A DNA stretch of 39,014 bases from Proteobacteria bacterium ST_bin16 (lineage in GTDB: Bacteria; Pseudomonadota; Gammaproteobacteria; Burkholderiales; Nitrosomonadaceae): positions 1-39,014 of the forward strand of contig MSXT01000053.1 in NCBI GenBank assembly GCA_002083595.1, read 5' to 3'. Shown one piece after another: positions 16,382 to 24,778 of this stretch. The notes under the pieces were generated by a model, which saw only the letters and a list, made by a program, of their open reading frames with translations, was not told the origin of the DNA and ran no database searches. Numbering within the stretch: the first letter of the stretch is position 1; each line of letters starts with the position of its first letter. A program made the translations under genes and the position numbers.

Positions 16382-16948
16382 ATGAGCGCTCGCCTACATA
16401 TCAGATCTCCTTTGATTCTCATAGTCTTGTTGATCTTTTTGACCTTCTGGCTGGATCGTCTGACCCGGCCGCCGGAACAAATGAAGGATGAGGATTTGTA
16501 TCGCAATCCGGATTATATTGCGGAGAATTTATCCGGTATCCGGATGGAATATGAGCATGCGATTCAGCGCAAATTCACCGCGCAAAAATTATTTCATTAC
16601 TTTGATGATAAAGTTACCGAATTGGAGCATGTCAATTTTATCAACATCGAACCGGAGAAACCATTGATGCGTTTGTTTGCGGATCGGGCGGTCATAATCA
16701 GTAAAGGTAAGGATATATATTTAACTGGAGATGTGACGGCTATCCGAGGAACGGATGATGATAAAAGCAAGATTACTTTAGCGACTAATTTCCTGCATCT
16801 TATTCCGGACGAAAGCTTGATTAAGTCAGACCAGGACGTAACTATTTCAAGATTTAAGACCACAGTCAATGCGAACGGATTGGAGTTCAATAACCGCACT
16901 GGGATGATACAGCTCCTGTCCAATGTAAAAGCTGTTAATAAAAAGTAA
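16382..16948 (+). CDS. lptC: LPS export protein LptC
   Basis: LptC is the bitopic inner-membrane protein that passes LPS from the LptBFG transporter to LptA. The 188-residue product has one N-terminal membrane helix (about residues 9-26, SPLILIVLLIFLTFWLDRL) and a periplasmic beta-jellyroll domain with DLYRNPDYIAENLSGIRM and DVTAIRGTDDDKSKITLATNFL. The gene order lptC-lptA-lptB-rpoN supports the call. kdsC and kdsD, often just upstream, are missing here. The ribosome-binding site is weak. Confidence 0.9.
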   Translation: MSARLHIRSPLILIVLLIFLTFWLDRLTRPPEQMKDEDLYRNPDYIAENLSGIRMEYEHAIQRKFTAQKLFHYFDDKVTELEHVNFINIEPEKPLMRLFADRAVIISKGKDIYLTGDVTAIRGTDDDKSKITLATNFLHLIPDESLIKSDQDVTISRFKTTVNANGLEFNNRTGMIQLLSNVKAVNKK

Positions 16949-16959
16949 TTGAATAAAAT

Positions 16960-17493
16960 ATGAAGATACTGTTCGTTGTTGGTTTTGCTAGTTTATTTTT
17001 TATCCAACCGGCTATGGCTGAGCGGGCCGATCGTGAGAAGCCAATGCATCTGGAAGCGGACCACGCCACGGTGGAGGATGTGAATCGTAAGGAAGGCATC
17101 CGGATTAGCACATTCACCGGGAATGTCGTACTGACGCAAGGAACGCTGCGCATACTGGCCAATAAAGTGGTGATGAAGGAGGATATGCAAGGATTCCGGC
17201 ATGCCACTGCAACGGGGGATTTGGTGAGTTTCCGGCAGAAACGCGACCGTATGAATGAGTACGTTGAGGGATGGAGCGAACGGGCGGAATACGATAGTAA
17301 AGCGGACAAAATTGAATTGTTCCGGCAAGCGCGATTGAAGCGCGGTTCCGATGAAGTGCAGGGCGACTATATTTCCTATGACATGAATACCGAGTTTTTC
17401 AAGGTTGTCGGCAGCAAAGAGCGCGGCGTTGAAAGTGGTCCGGATAAACGGGTGCGCATCACCATTCAGCCTAAAAATAAACCAGAAGAATGA
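16960..17493 (+). CDS. lptA: LPS transport periplasmic protein LptA
   Basis: LptA forms the periplasmic beta-jellyroll bridge carrying LPS to the outer membrane. The 177-residue precursor has a Sec signal ending at PAMA (about residue 20), then KPMHLEADHATVEDVNRKEG, TFTGNVVLTQGTLRILANKVVM and ERAEYDSKADKIELFRQARL, typical of the OstA/LptA repeats. It starts 11 bp after lptC, and lptB follows after 34 bp. Confidence 0.94.
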   Translation: MKILFVVGFASLFFIQPAMAERADREKPMHLEADHATVEDVNRKEGIRISTFTGNVVLTQGTLRILANKVVMKEDMQGFRHATATGDLVSFRQKRDRMNEYVEGWSERAEYDSKADKIELFRQARLKRGSDEVQGDYISYDMNTEFFKVVGSKERGVESGPDKRVRITIQPKNKPEE

Positions 17494-17527
17494 ATCACCG
17501 ATTAAAGAGTGGAAGAAATCTCATAAA

Positions 17528-18250
17528 ATGAGTGAATTAAAAGCGAATAATTTAAAAAAACGCTATAAATCACGTACGGTTGTGCAGGATGTGTCTTTTT
17601 CACTGAGCAGCGGTGAGGTAATTGGCTTACTGGGGCCCAATGGCGCCGGTAAGACGACCTGCTTTTACATGATTGTCGGCTTGGTTCCGCTGGATGGCGG
17701 CGGAATTTATCTGAACGACCAGGATTTAGGTCAGATGGCGATTCACCAGCGCGCAAAACTCGGATTAAGTTACCTGCCGCAAGAAGCCTCCATTTTCCGG
17801 CGTTTGACCGTTGAAGAAAATATTCTGGCGATACTAGAGTTGCAGCCTTTTGATGAAGAAACGAAACAGCGGTATTTAGATGACTTATTACACGATTTGC
17901 ACATCAGTCATTTGCGCGATAATGCCGCAATCAGTCTGTCCGGAGGTGAACGCCGCCGTGTTGAAATAGCGCGTGCATTGGCGTCCCAGCCGCGGTTTAT
18001 TCTGTTGGATGAACCGTTTGCCGGCGTGGATCCGATTGCTGTCATCGATATTCAGAAAGTGATTTCCTTTCTAAAGGAAAGGGGGATCGGTGTTCTCATT
18101 ACCGATCATAATGTGCGCGAGACTTTAGGAATCTGTGACAGGGCTTATATCATCAGCGAAGGCCACGTGCTGGCCCAAGGTAAACCTGAAGAGATCATCA
18201 ATAATGAAAAAGTTAGAGAAGTCTATTTGGGGGAACACTTCCGGCTATAG
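17528..18250 (+). CDS. lptB: LPS export ABC transporter ATP-binding protein LptB
   Basis: This ATPase drives LPS extraction by LptFG. The 240-residue protein contains Walker A GPNGAGKTT, Q-loop YLPQEASIF, signature LSGGERRRVEIARAL, Walker B FILLDEPFAGVDP and the H-loop in LITDHNVRE. The start is ATG at 17528 (MSELKANNLKKRYKSR), matching the family; an upstream extension in frame overlaps lptA and is not supported. rpoN follows after 54 bp. Confidence 0.97.
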   Translation: MSELKANNLKKRYKSRTVVQDVSFSLSSGEVIGLLGPNGAGKTTCFYMIVGLVPLDGGGIYLNDQDLGQMAIHQRAKLGLSYLPQEASIFRRLTVEENILAILELQPFDEETKQRYLDDLLHDLHISHLRDNAAISLSGGERRRVEIARALASQPRFILLDEPFAGVDPIAVIDIQKVISFLKERGIGVLITDHNVRETLGICDRAYIISEGHVLAQGKPEEIINNEKVREVYLGEHFRL

Positions 18251-18304
18251 CGTTCCGAGCGGACTGCAACTGAATCGATTGGCGATTATTGTTTTTTCAG
18301 GATT

Positions 18305-19756
18305 ATGAAGCAGACACTCCAATTAAAGGTATCGCAGCAACTCAGACTGACTCCCCAATTGCAGCAATCTATCCGGTTGTTGCAGTTATCCACCGTTGAG
18401 CTGAATCAAGAAATTGAAAGAATGGTGCAAGAGAATCCATTGCTGGAATTGGGAGAGGAGTGGAGTGCCCCGCCAGCGGTTGTTTCATCCGAACACCCGG
18501 AAACCGCTTCCGAATCAGCAGATTCTGACGCTATTGCAGCAGAAGCGGAATCAACCGAAGTTAAAGCGGAGCGCGAAGAGGATTTTGAGCATGATCCGGA
18601 ATGGCAGCAGGACAATATTGTCTCTTACGGTGCTCCTGAAGATGATGATCTGGAAGGACCGCAGATACCTGACAAGCCGTTAAGCTTGCGGGAGCACTTG
18701 AATTTTCAAACCTGCTTGAGTCAGATTTCCGAGCGTGAAAAAATAATTATCGGCTTGCTGATCGACAGTCTGGACGATGATGGCTATCTGTTACAAGATT
18801 TAAACGAGTTGATGACTCTGCTGCCCGTGGAACTGAACATCGGTTCCGATGATTTGCAGAATGCGTTGCAACGCTTGCAGCATTTTGATCCTGCAGGTGT
18901 GGGGGCACGCAATTTGCAGGAGTGCTTGCTATTGCAGCTACAGGCGATGCCAAGTAATGCTGGTCACCGTGACCAAGCGATCAAGGTGGTGCGGGATTAT
19001 CTGGAAATTCTGGCTTCTCATGATTTCGGTCAAATAAAAAAGCTGTTGGCGTGTGATGATGAGAGCCTTCGTGCTGTCAACAAATTGATTACCAGTTTGA
19101 ACCCTAAGCCGGGTGCGCAATTTGGTTCTCATAACGAACGCTACATTGTGCCCGATATTACGGTGACGAAAAGAGGCGGTGTATGGGTTGCGCATCTTAA
19201 TGCGAATGCGATTCCGCGCCTCAATATAAACCATCTCTATGCTAACATACTCAAACAGGAGCATCATTCTGCGCGTCAATTAGTCAGTCAGCTGAATGAG
19301 GCCAAATGGTTAATAAAAAATATACAACAACGCTTCAATACCATTCTGAAAGTAGCCAATGCCATCGTGGAGCGGCAGCAGCAATTTTTTGAACACGGTG
19401 CAATTGCGATGCGCCCGCTGGTGCTGCGCGAGATTGCGGAAACTTTGGATCTGCATGAATCCACAGTATCACGGGTAACGACACAAAAATTTATGTATAC
19501 TCCGCGAGGTATTTTTGAGCTCAAATATTTTTTTGGCAGCCATGTTGCCACAGATTCGGGCGGTGCTTGTTCAGCCACGGCGATTCGTGCGTTGATCAAA
19601 CAATTGGTACAGGAAGAAAATCCAAGGAAGCCGCTGAGCGATAATAAAATTTCAAGTATTCTTGAGCAACAGGGTATTGTTGTTGCGCGTCGAACCATTG
19701 CGAAGTACCGGGAATCGCTACAGATTCCCGCGGCAAATCTTCGCAAGTCCATTTAA
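18305..19756 (+). CDS. rpoN: RNA polymerase sigma-54 factor
   Basis: Sigma-54 directs transcription from -24/-12 promoters with AAA+ activators. The 483-residue protein has the Gln/Leu-rich region I (QLRLTPQLQQSIRLLQLS), an acidic region II (about residues 60-115), the core-binding domain, a helix-turn-helix (LREIAETLDLHESTVSRVT) and the RpoN box ARRTIAKYRE near the C-terminus. The order lptB-rpoN-hpf-ptsN is widely conserved. I found no convincing -24/-12 promoter in this window. Confidence 0.97.
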   Translation: MKQTLQLKVSQQLRLTPQLQQSIRLLQLSTVELNQEIERMVQENPLLELGEEWSAPPAVVSSEHPETASESADSDAIAAEAESTEVKAEREEDFEHDPEWQQDNIVSYGAPEDDDLEGPQIPDKPLSLREHLNFQTCLSQISEREKIIIGLLIDSLDDDGYLLQDLNELMTLLPVELNIGSDDLQNALQRLQHFDPAGVGARNLQECLLLQLQAMPSNAGHRDQAIKVVRDYLEILASHDFGQIKKLLACDDESLRAVNKLITSLNPKPGAQFGSHNERYIVPDITVTKRGGVWVAHLNANAIPRLNINHLYANILKQEHHSARQLVSQLNEAKWLIKNIQQRFNTILKVANAIVERQQQFFEHGAIAMRPLVLREIAETLDLHESTVSRVTTQKFMYTPRGIFELKYFFGSHVATDSGGACSATAIRALIKQLVQEENPRKPLSDNKISSILEQQGIVVARRTIAKYRESLQIPAANLRKSI

Positions 19757-19774
19757 TCAAATTAGAGGAAGGAT

Positions 19775-20101
19775 ATGAACCTTAAACTTACCGGTAACCA
19801 TGTAGAGATTACTGATGCCATGCGTGATTATGTCACTTCAAAAATCAGTAAAATTAAACGCCATTTTGATCATGTCATTGATGTCAGCGTCATTCTCTCG
19901 GTTGAAAAGCTTAAGCAAAAGGCTGAAGCTAATGTTCATATACGCGGTAAAGATATTTTTGTCGAAACCGACAGCGAAGATATGTACGCATCGATTGATA
20001 GCCTGGTTGACAAGCTGGACCGACAAATCCTCAAACACAAGGAAAAGAATCTTGAACGGCGCAATCACGGCGCACTGAAAGATCAGGATCTTGAACAATA
20101 A
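19775..20101 (+). CDS. hpf: Ribosome hibernation-promoting factor, short form
   Basis: The 108-residue protein begins MNLKLTGNHVEITDAMRDYV and contains EANVHIRGKDIFVETDSEDMYASIDSLVDKLDRQ, the single HPF/YfiA domain. It lacks the C-terminal dimerisation domain of long HPF, so it is the short, stationary-phase type that helps form 100S ribosome dimers. AGAGGAAGG precedes the ATG strongly. It sits 18 bp after rpoN. Confidence 0.94.
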   Translation: MNLKLTGNHVEITDAMRDYVTSKISKIKRHFDHVIDVSVILSVEKLKQKAEANVHIRGKDIFVETDSEDMYASIDSLVDKLDRQILKHKEKNLERRNHGALKDQDLEQ

Positions 20102-20172
20102 GATGTTGCGGCATCATGCGGTTTCAGCATGATTCGCGGCATTATCATTTAGAAGAAAGTATTCCATTTTCC

Positions 20173-20640
20173 ATGAATCAAATTTCGCAATTGCTGCCAT
20201 TGACCAATGTCATTGTCGATCTTGATGTCAGCAGCAAAAAACGTGTTTTTGAACAAGCTGGATTGTTATTTGAAAATACGAATCAAATTGCGCGCAGCCA
20301 GGTTTTCGACAGCCTGTTTGCGCGTGAAAAACTCGGTTCAACCGGATTAGGACAGGGTGTCGCTATCCCGCATGGCCGGATCAAGGGATTGCGCGAAGCG
20401 ATCGCTGCGCTGGTGACCATGAAGGAAGCGATACCGTTTGATGCGCCTGATGGTCAACCGGTTAATATTGCCTGCATTCTGCTGGTTCCTGAAAAAGCCA
20501 CTGACAAGCATTTGCAGATTCTAAGCGAGCTGGCGCAAATGTTCAGTGATAAGCAGTTTCGTGAAAGTATCCTGAAATGCAAGGACGCTGCGGAGATCCA
20601 TAAGCTCATTACCGACTGGGAACCCAATGTCGCGAATTAG
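20173..20640 (+). CDS. ptsN: PTS IIA-like nitrogen-regulatory protein
   Basis: PtsN (EIIA-Ntr) is the terminal phospho-acceptor of the nitrogen-related PTS and regulates K+ and nitrogen physiology by protein contacts. The 155-residue product has the phosphorylated His67 in GVAIPHGRIKGL, and the fold motif AREKLGSTGLGQG. The start is ATG at 20173 (MNQISQLLPL), giving the usual family length; an ATG at 20116 adds 19 atypical residues. Its 3' end overlaps hprK by 14 bp. Confidence 0.94.
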   Translation: MNQISQLLPLTNVIVDLDVSSKKRVFEQAGLLFENTNQIARSQVFDSLFAREKLGSTGLGQGVAIPHGRIKGLREAIAALVTMKEAIPFDAPDGQPVNIACILLVPEKATDKHLQILSELAQMFSDKQFRESILKCKDAAEIHKLITDWEPNVAN

Positions 20641-21580
20641 TATTGCACAGCTTTTCGAGGATAAAAAAGACAAACTCAAACTGACCTGGATCACGGGTCA
20701 GGCCGGTGCCGCCATCGAGCTGAGCGATGAAGAAATCGCGCAATCGGGGCAGGGTATTATCGGTCATTTGAATTTCATTCATCCGGATTGGATTCAGGTC
20801 ATCAGCAGTGATGAAATTCATTATTTGAACAAGCTGGAAGCCGCTTCACTGGAGAAAAAGATCAATCAGCTCACGCAGATTAATCTGGCCTGCATCATCG
20901 TTGCGGATAATGCCGAAGTGCCGCCACCGATCTTTAATATGGCGAGCACAAACAATATTCCATTGCTGCATTCGCCTTATCCCGGTCTGGAAGTGATCTG
21001 GCTGATCCGCACCTATCTGAGCACCGCGCTGGCGCCATCGTGCAGCTTGCATGGCGTGCTGTTGGATGTGCTCGGCATGGGGGTGATGATAACTGGCGAA
21101 AGCGGGGTCGGTAAAAGCGAATTGGCGCTGGAATTGATCAGCCGCGGTCATGGCCTGGTTGCGGATGATGTGGTGGAATTACGCCGTATCGCACCGGAAA
21201 CATTGGAAGGTCTCTGTCCGCCGATGCTTCGGGATTATCTGGAAGTGCGCGGTCTGGGCATGCTGAACATTCGCACCATTTTCGGCGAAACGGCGGTGCG
21301 GCGCCGCAAAAACATGAAATTGATCGTGCATTTGCAAAATAGCGGCGGATCAAGCACAGGTCAGTTGGAACGCTTGCCGATCAGCGATCTGACCGAAAAC
21401 ATTATGAATGTCGATATTCGCAAGGTTGTTATTCCCGTCGCGGCTGGCCGTAATTTGGCCGTTCTGGTGGAAGCGGCGGTACGGAATTATGTGTTGCAAT
21501 TGCGTGGCATCGATGGCACGAAGGAATTCATTGAACGCCACGAACGTGAGATGAATAACGAATTAGCCGATAAGAATTAA
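20627..21580 (+). CDS. hprK: HPr kinase/phosphorylase
   Basis: HprK phosphorylates and dephosphorylates a regulatory Ser in HPr. The 317-residue protein has an N-terminal domain (to ~residue 130), catalytic His142 (SLHGVLLDV), Walker A GESGVGKS at 157-164 followed by ELALELISRGHGLVADDVVEL, and the C-terminal signature DYLEVRGLGMLNI. It overlaps ptsN, suggesting translational coupling. In many betaproteobacteria rapZ, another EIIA gene and ptsH come next; here ubiX follows instead, so the HPr partner must be elsewhere. Confidence 0.96.
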   Translation: MSRISIAQLFEDKKDKLKLTWITGQAGAAIELSDEEIAQSGQGIIGHLNFIHPDWIQVISSDEIHYLNKLEAASLEKKINQLTQINLACIIVADNAEVPPPIFNMASTNNIPLLHSPYPGLEVIWLIRTYLSTALAPSCSLHGVLLDVLGMGVMITGESGVGKSELALELISRGHGLVADDVVELRRIAPETLEGLCPPMLRDYLEVRGLGMLNIRTIFGETAVRRRKNMKLIVHLQNSGGSSTGQLERLPISDLTENIMNVDIRKVVIPVAAGRNLAVLVEAAVRNYVLQLRGIDGTKEFIERHEREMNNELADKN

Positions 21581-21657
21581 TTCCGGCGCGGATTGATTCT
21601 GACACGTTTATTTTTCTTAGCTTTTCCGGGAGTGACCTTCAAGTCGGCACGGGTGTT

Positions 21658-22272
21658 ATGAACAATCCTCAAACAATTACCTTGGCATTGACGGGCGCAT
21701 CGGGCATGCCGTACGGTATTCGTTTGCTGGAAATGCTGTTGCGGGAAGGTAAACAAGTCTACCTGCTGTATTCAAAAGTAGCGCAGATTGTTGCGCAACA
21801 GGAAATGAATCTGGCGCTGCCCTCCAGCGCCAAGGAAACGGAAGCTTTCTTCAATCGCCGATATCAGGTGCCGGATGGGCAACTGAGGGTGTTCGGACGC
21901 GAGGAGTGGTTTGCGCCGGTTGCTTCCGGCTCTAACCCGGCCGATGCGATGGTGATCTGCCCATGCACCATGGGTACTATGGCTGCGGTCGCTGCTGGTT
22001 TGAGTCAGAATTTGATCGAACGTGCAGCCGACGTCATGTTAAAGGAACACCGGCCGCTCATTATCATCCCGCGGGAAACGCCATTTTCCGTCATTCATCT
22101 GGAAAATATGCTCAAACTGGCGCGAAGCGGTGCGGTCATTCTTCCAGCTAATCCCGGCTTTTATCATCACCCGCAAGCGGTGCAGGATTTGGTGGATTTT
22201 GTCGTGGCGCGCATTTTGGATCACCTGGGCGTCAAGCATGATCTGATCGCGCGTTGGGGAACGGATAACTGA
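21658..22272 (+). CDS. ubiX: Flavin prenyltransferase UbiX
   Basis: UbiX makes prenylated FMN for the UbiD decarboxylase in ubiquinone synthesis. The 204-residue flavoprotein has LALTGASGMPYGIRLLEML at the N-terminus, VASGSNPADAMVICPCTMGT, and PLIIIPRETPFSVIHLENML, all family signatures. It starts at ATG 21658, 77 bp after hprK. The end is only 22 bp from the convergent fau stop codon, with no clear terminator hairpin between them. Confidence 0.95.
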   Translation: MNNPQTITLALTGASGMPYGIRLLEMLLREGKQVYLLYSKVAQIVAQQEMNLALPSSAKETEAFFNRRYQVPDGQLRVFGREEWFAPVASGSNPADAMVICPCTMGTMAAVAAGLSQNLIERAADVMLKEHRPLIIIPRETPFSVIHLENMLKLARSGAVILPANPGFYHHPQAVQDLVDFVVARILDHLGVKHDLIARWGTDN

Positions 22273-22294
22273 CGCTCGTTTTATTCTCCGGTTG

Positions 22295-22909
22295 TTACCG
22301 AGGCGTATTTTGCAGTATCGAAGCGGGCATGAGCTGATGGTCCTTAGTGCGAAAAATTCCAGCTTCGGTTACCACGTAGTGCATCGAAATATCGTGTGCT
22401 TGCGGATAAATACTGTCGAGCCGTTGCAGCTCAAAAGCCACGCCAATGGTGAGTGGCTGGCGTTCGTAAGTCGCCAGGGTGCGGTCAAAGTAACCGCTGC
22501 CGTAACCTAACCGGTAGCCGTGTTGATCAAAACCGACCATCGGTATAATCAAAGCATCCAAGCGGACAACCGGAGTGTCCAGCGGAACCGGAATACCGTA
22601 AGCGCCGCTTTTCATCAGTGTATCCGGCGACCATTCTCGGAAACAAAGCGGCTCGTTTTTGCCGGTTATTTCCGGCAAAGCCAGGATGGCGCCCTGTTGC
22701 AAAAAATACCGGGCGATCGGGCGAGGATCGTATTCGCCACGAAATGGCCAATAAATCCCGATGATCATTTTTTGCGGCTGCGGAAAGCCTTGCTTGAGAA
22801 AGCCGGTGATGGCATGGCTCCATTGCTGATGGATTTCTACCGGGATAGCTTCGCGGGCTGCGATTAAATGCTTGCGCTGCTGTTTCTTCCATTCCGGTAA
22901 ATTGTCCAT
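22295..22909 (-). CDS. fau: 5-formyltetrahydrofolate cyclo-ligase
   Basis: This enzyme converts 5-formyl-THF to 5,10-methenyl-THF with ATP. The 204-residue protein has the N-terminal basic helix (KKQQRKHLIAAREAI), GIYWPFRGEYDPRPI, and the ATP/substrate signature RLGYGSGYFDRTLA. The gene is also called ygfA. It starts 10 bp downstream of the mutY stop, so the two are probably co-transcribed. I saw no 6S RNA-like structure next to it, although ssrS lies by this gene in some proteobacteria. Confidence 0.93.
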   Translation of the reverse strand: MDNLPEWKKQQRKHLIAAREAIPVEIHQQWSHAITGFLKQGFPQPQKMIIGIYWPFRGEYDPRPIARYFLQQGAILALPEITGKNEPLCFREWSPDTLMKSGAYGIPVPLDTPVVRLDALIIPMVGFDQHGYRLGYGSGYFDRTLATYERQPLTIGVAFELQRLDSIYPQAHDISMHYVVTEAGIFRTKDHQLMPASILQNTPR

Positions 22910-22919
22910 GAGTCTTAAT

Positions 22920-23990
22920 TTAAACGCTGTGATTGGCGTTGTCAGATAAAAAATTTTGTTTTAACAGTTTTCTGACCGGCGCCGGAATCCCTTGCTCAAG
23001 CGCATCAGCCGGGGTGATCCAGATCGATTCCAGTTTTGTAATCCCGGAGTGCGGCACAACATGCAGCAAGCGCGGATGAATGCGCAGCTTGAAATGTGTA
23101 AATTGATGATCCAGAACCGGTAACTCAAGCGGCGAGTGAACCTTGATGCCGAGCTGATGCTGGCAATAATGAACCGCATCGGTACCGGTTTCGATTTCCG
23201 GAGGGCACCACAATGCTCCCCAGATACCCGAAGGAGCTCTTTTTTGCAAAAGCAATTTCTGCTGCCACATCAGCAATAAAAATACGGTTTCTTTTTGTGG
23301 CAGCGCCTTACGGGGTTTTGCAGCCGGAAATTGATCCACACGTTGTTCCTGAAATGCAACGCACTGCGACCGTAGCGGGCAGATTTCGCAGCGTGGAGTT
23401 GTGCGTATGCAAACCGTAGCGCCCAGGTCCATGAGTGCCTGAGTATAGGTTTCAATTGCACCGTCGCTGTAGTCAACGGGCAGTGATGCTTCCGCTTTTT
23501 CCCACAGCAGGCGCTGAACTTTGATTTCTCCCGGGTAACCGCTAATGCCGAAATAACGCGTTAAGATTCGCTTAACATTGCCATCCAGAATCGCTTCGCG
23601 CTGGCCAAAAGCAAAAACGGCGATAGCAGCTGCGGTGGATCGTCCAATTCCCGGCAGTTGCTGAATAATTTCCCGCGTCGCGGGAAATTGACCTTGATGA
23701 TCTTGCATAATCCTTTGAGCCGTTCGATGTAGATTGCGCGCGCGTGAGTAGTAGCCAAGTCCGCTCCACAAAGCTAATACCGCATCGAGTGGTGCTTGTG
23801 CCAGGCTTGCAACGGTCGGGAATGTCTGCATAAACTGGGTGTAATAAGGAATGACCGTATTGACTTGCGTTTGCTGCAACATAATTTCAGATAGCCAAAT
23901 CGCATAGGGATCGCGATTCCGTTGCCAAGGTAAATGGTGGCGGCCATGATCATTATGCCAATGGATTAGCCGGGATGCTATGAACGACAT
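22920..23990 (-). CDS. mutY: Adenine DNA glycosylase MutY
   Basis: MutY removes adenine mispaired with 8-oxoguanine. The 356-residue protein has catalytic Glu35 in LSEIMLQQTQV, a helix-hairpin-helix (LPGIGRSTAAAIAVFAFGQ), catalytic Asp136 in AILDGNVKR, and the [4Fe-4S] ligands Cys194, Cys201, Cys204 and Cys210 (Cx6Cx2Cx5C). The C-terminal NUDIX-like domain that recognises 8-oxoG begins near residue 232. ATG at 23990 gives MSFIASRLIHWH. It is upstream of fau on the - strand. Confidence 0.97.
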   Translation of the reverse strand: MSFIASRLIHWHNDHGRHHLPWQRNRDPYAIWLSEIMLQQTQVNTVIPYYTQFMQTFPTVASLAQAPLDAVLALWSGLGYYSRARNLHRTAQRIMQDHQGQFPATREIIQQLPGIGRSTAAAIAVFAFGQREAILDGNVKRILTRYFGISGYPGEIKVQRLLWEKAEASLPVDYSDGAIETYTQALMDLGATVCIRTTPRCEICPLRSQCVAFQEQRVDQFPAAKPRKALPQKETVFLLLMWQQKLLLQKRAPSGIWGALWCPPEIETGTDAVHYCQHQLGIKVHSPLELPVLDHQFTHFKLRIHPRLLHVVPHSGITKLESIWITPADALEQGIPAPVRKLLKQNFLSDNANHSV

Positions 23991-24068
23991 GAGAACTCAA
24001 ATGCGCTGGAGCGGATGACCTGGAGAAACTGTCATAAATGCTATGTGGCGATCACTCTTTGGCAAAAT

Positions 24069-24323
24069 TTACGGGAAAATAACTTCACTGAATTTGGCAT
24101 TGGGGGTTAGCACTTCCATTTTGGCGAGATGGATTAATTCGATTTGCTGCCGCGAGTCGCTATCGATCACCAGACATTCATGTTTCTCGGGTGAATTGAC
24201 AATATCGATGGCTTTTCCTTCGATAATTTGATCGTTTTTTAAGATGAGTTTCAGCCGGTAGCCGTACATGCAAGCAACCTCCACAAAATCATGAAGATCG
24301 CATGAAATTGCGTCTTGAGTCAT
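24069..24323 (-). CDS. rof: Rof-like Rho-binding antiterminator
   Basis: The 84-residue protein resembles Rof (YaeO) of Escherichia coli, which binds the Rho hexamer and inhibits Rho-dependent termination. Shared features are an early CDLHDFVEVACMYGYRLKL (E. coli has a similar CDDYDNLELAC region), an acidic KAIDIV segment, and an Sm-like beta-barrel pattern ending LIHLAKMEVLTP. Length matches the family. It lies 78 bp upstream of mutY on the same strand and diverges from ynfA. The assignment rests on remembered similarity in a small protein. Confidence 0.8.
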   Translation of the reverse strand: MTQDAISCDLHDFVEVACMYGYRLKLILKNDQIIEGKAIDIVNSPEKHECLVIDSDSRQQIELIHLAKMEVLTPNAKFSEVIFP

Positions 24324-24391
24324 GGTGATGAATCCTTAAATGATAGTATGAGGGCATAATATACACGATACTAAAGCCACAAAATCAAATT

Positions 24392-24733
24392 ATGGAAATT
24401 CTAAAAACACTGGGTTTATTCACCGTCACTGCGCTCGCTGAAATAATCGGCTGTTATTTGCCGTACCTCTATTTGAAAGAAAGTAAGCCGTTCTGGTTGC
24501 TTTTTCCCGCAGCGGTCAGCTTGGTGGTATTTGTTTGGTTGTTGACACTGCATCCACAAGCGGCTGGGCGTGTTTATGCCGCTTATGGCGGTGTTTATAT
24601 CTGTGTGGCGCTGATGTGGTTGTGGGCGGTCGATGCTATCCGCCCGGCAATGACGGATTGGATTGGAGTAGGTATCTGCTTGATCGGGGTAATCGTTATT
24701 ATGTACGGAAGACAACTGGACCGGAATTTATAG
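24392..24733 (+). CDS. ynfA: YnfA/UPF0060 family membrane protein
   Basis: The 113-residue protein has four predicted membrane helices (about residues 4-24, 30-50, 60-80 and 88-108) and the family signatures ALAEIIGCYLPYLYLKE, GRVYAAYGGVYI and DWIGVGICLIGVIVIMYG. The fold resembles small multidrug resistance transporters, and some relatives have been reported to export drugs, but the physiological substrate is unknown. It is a single gene, divergent from rof and convergent with ycgR. The start is ATG at 24392 with no clear Shine-Dalgarno sequence. Confidence 0.92.
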   Translation: MEILKTLGLFTVTALAEIIGCYLPYLYLKESKPFWLLFPAAVSLVVFVWLLTLHPQAAGRVYAAYGGVYICVALMWLWAVDAIRPAMTDWIGVGICLIGVIVIMYGRQLDRNL

Positions 24734-24778
24734 CAAAACTGACTGGTGTATCCCGGTGTTACAAGTTGTTTCAAACGA

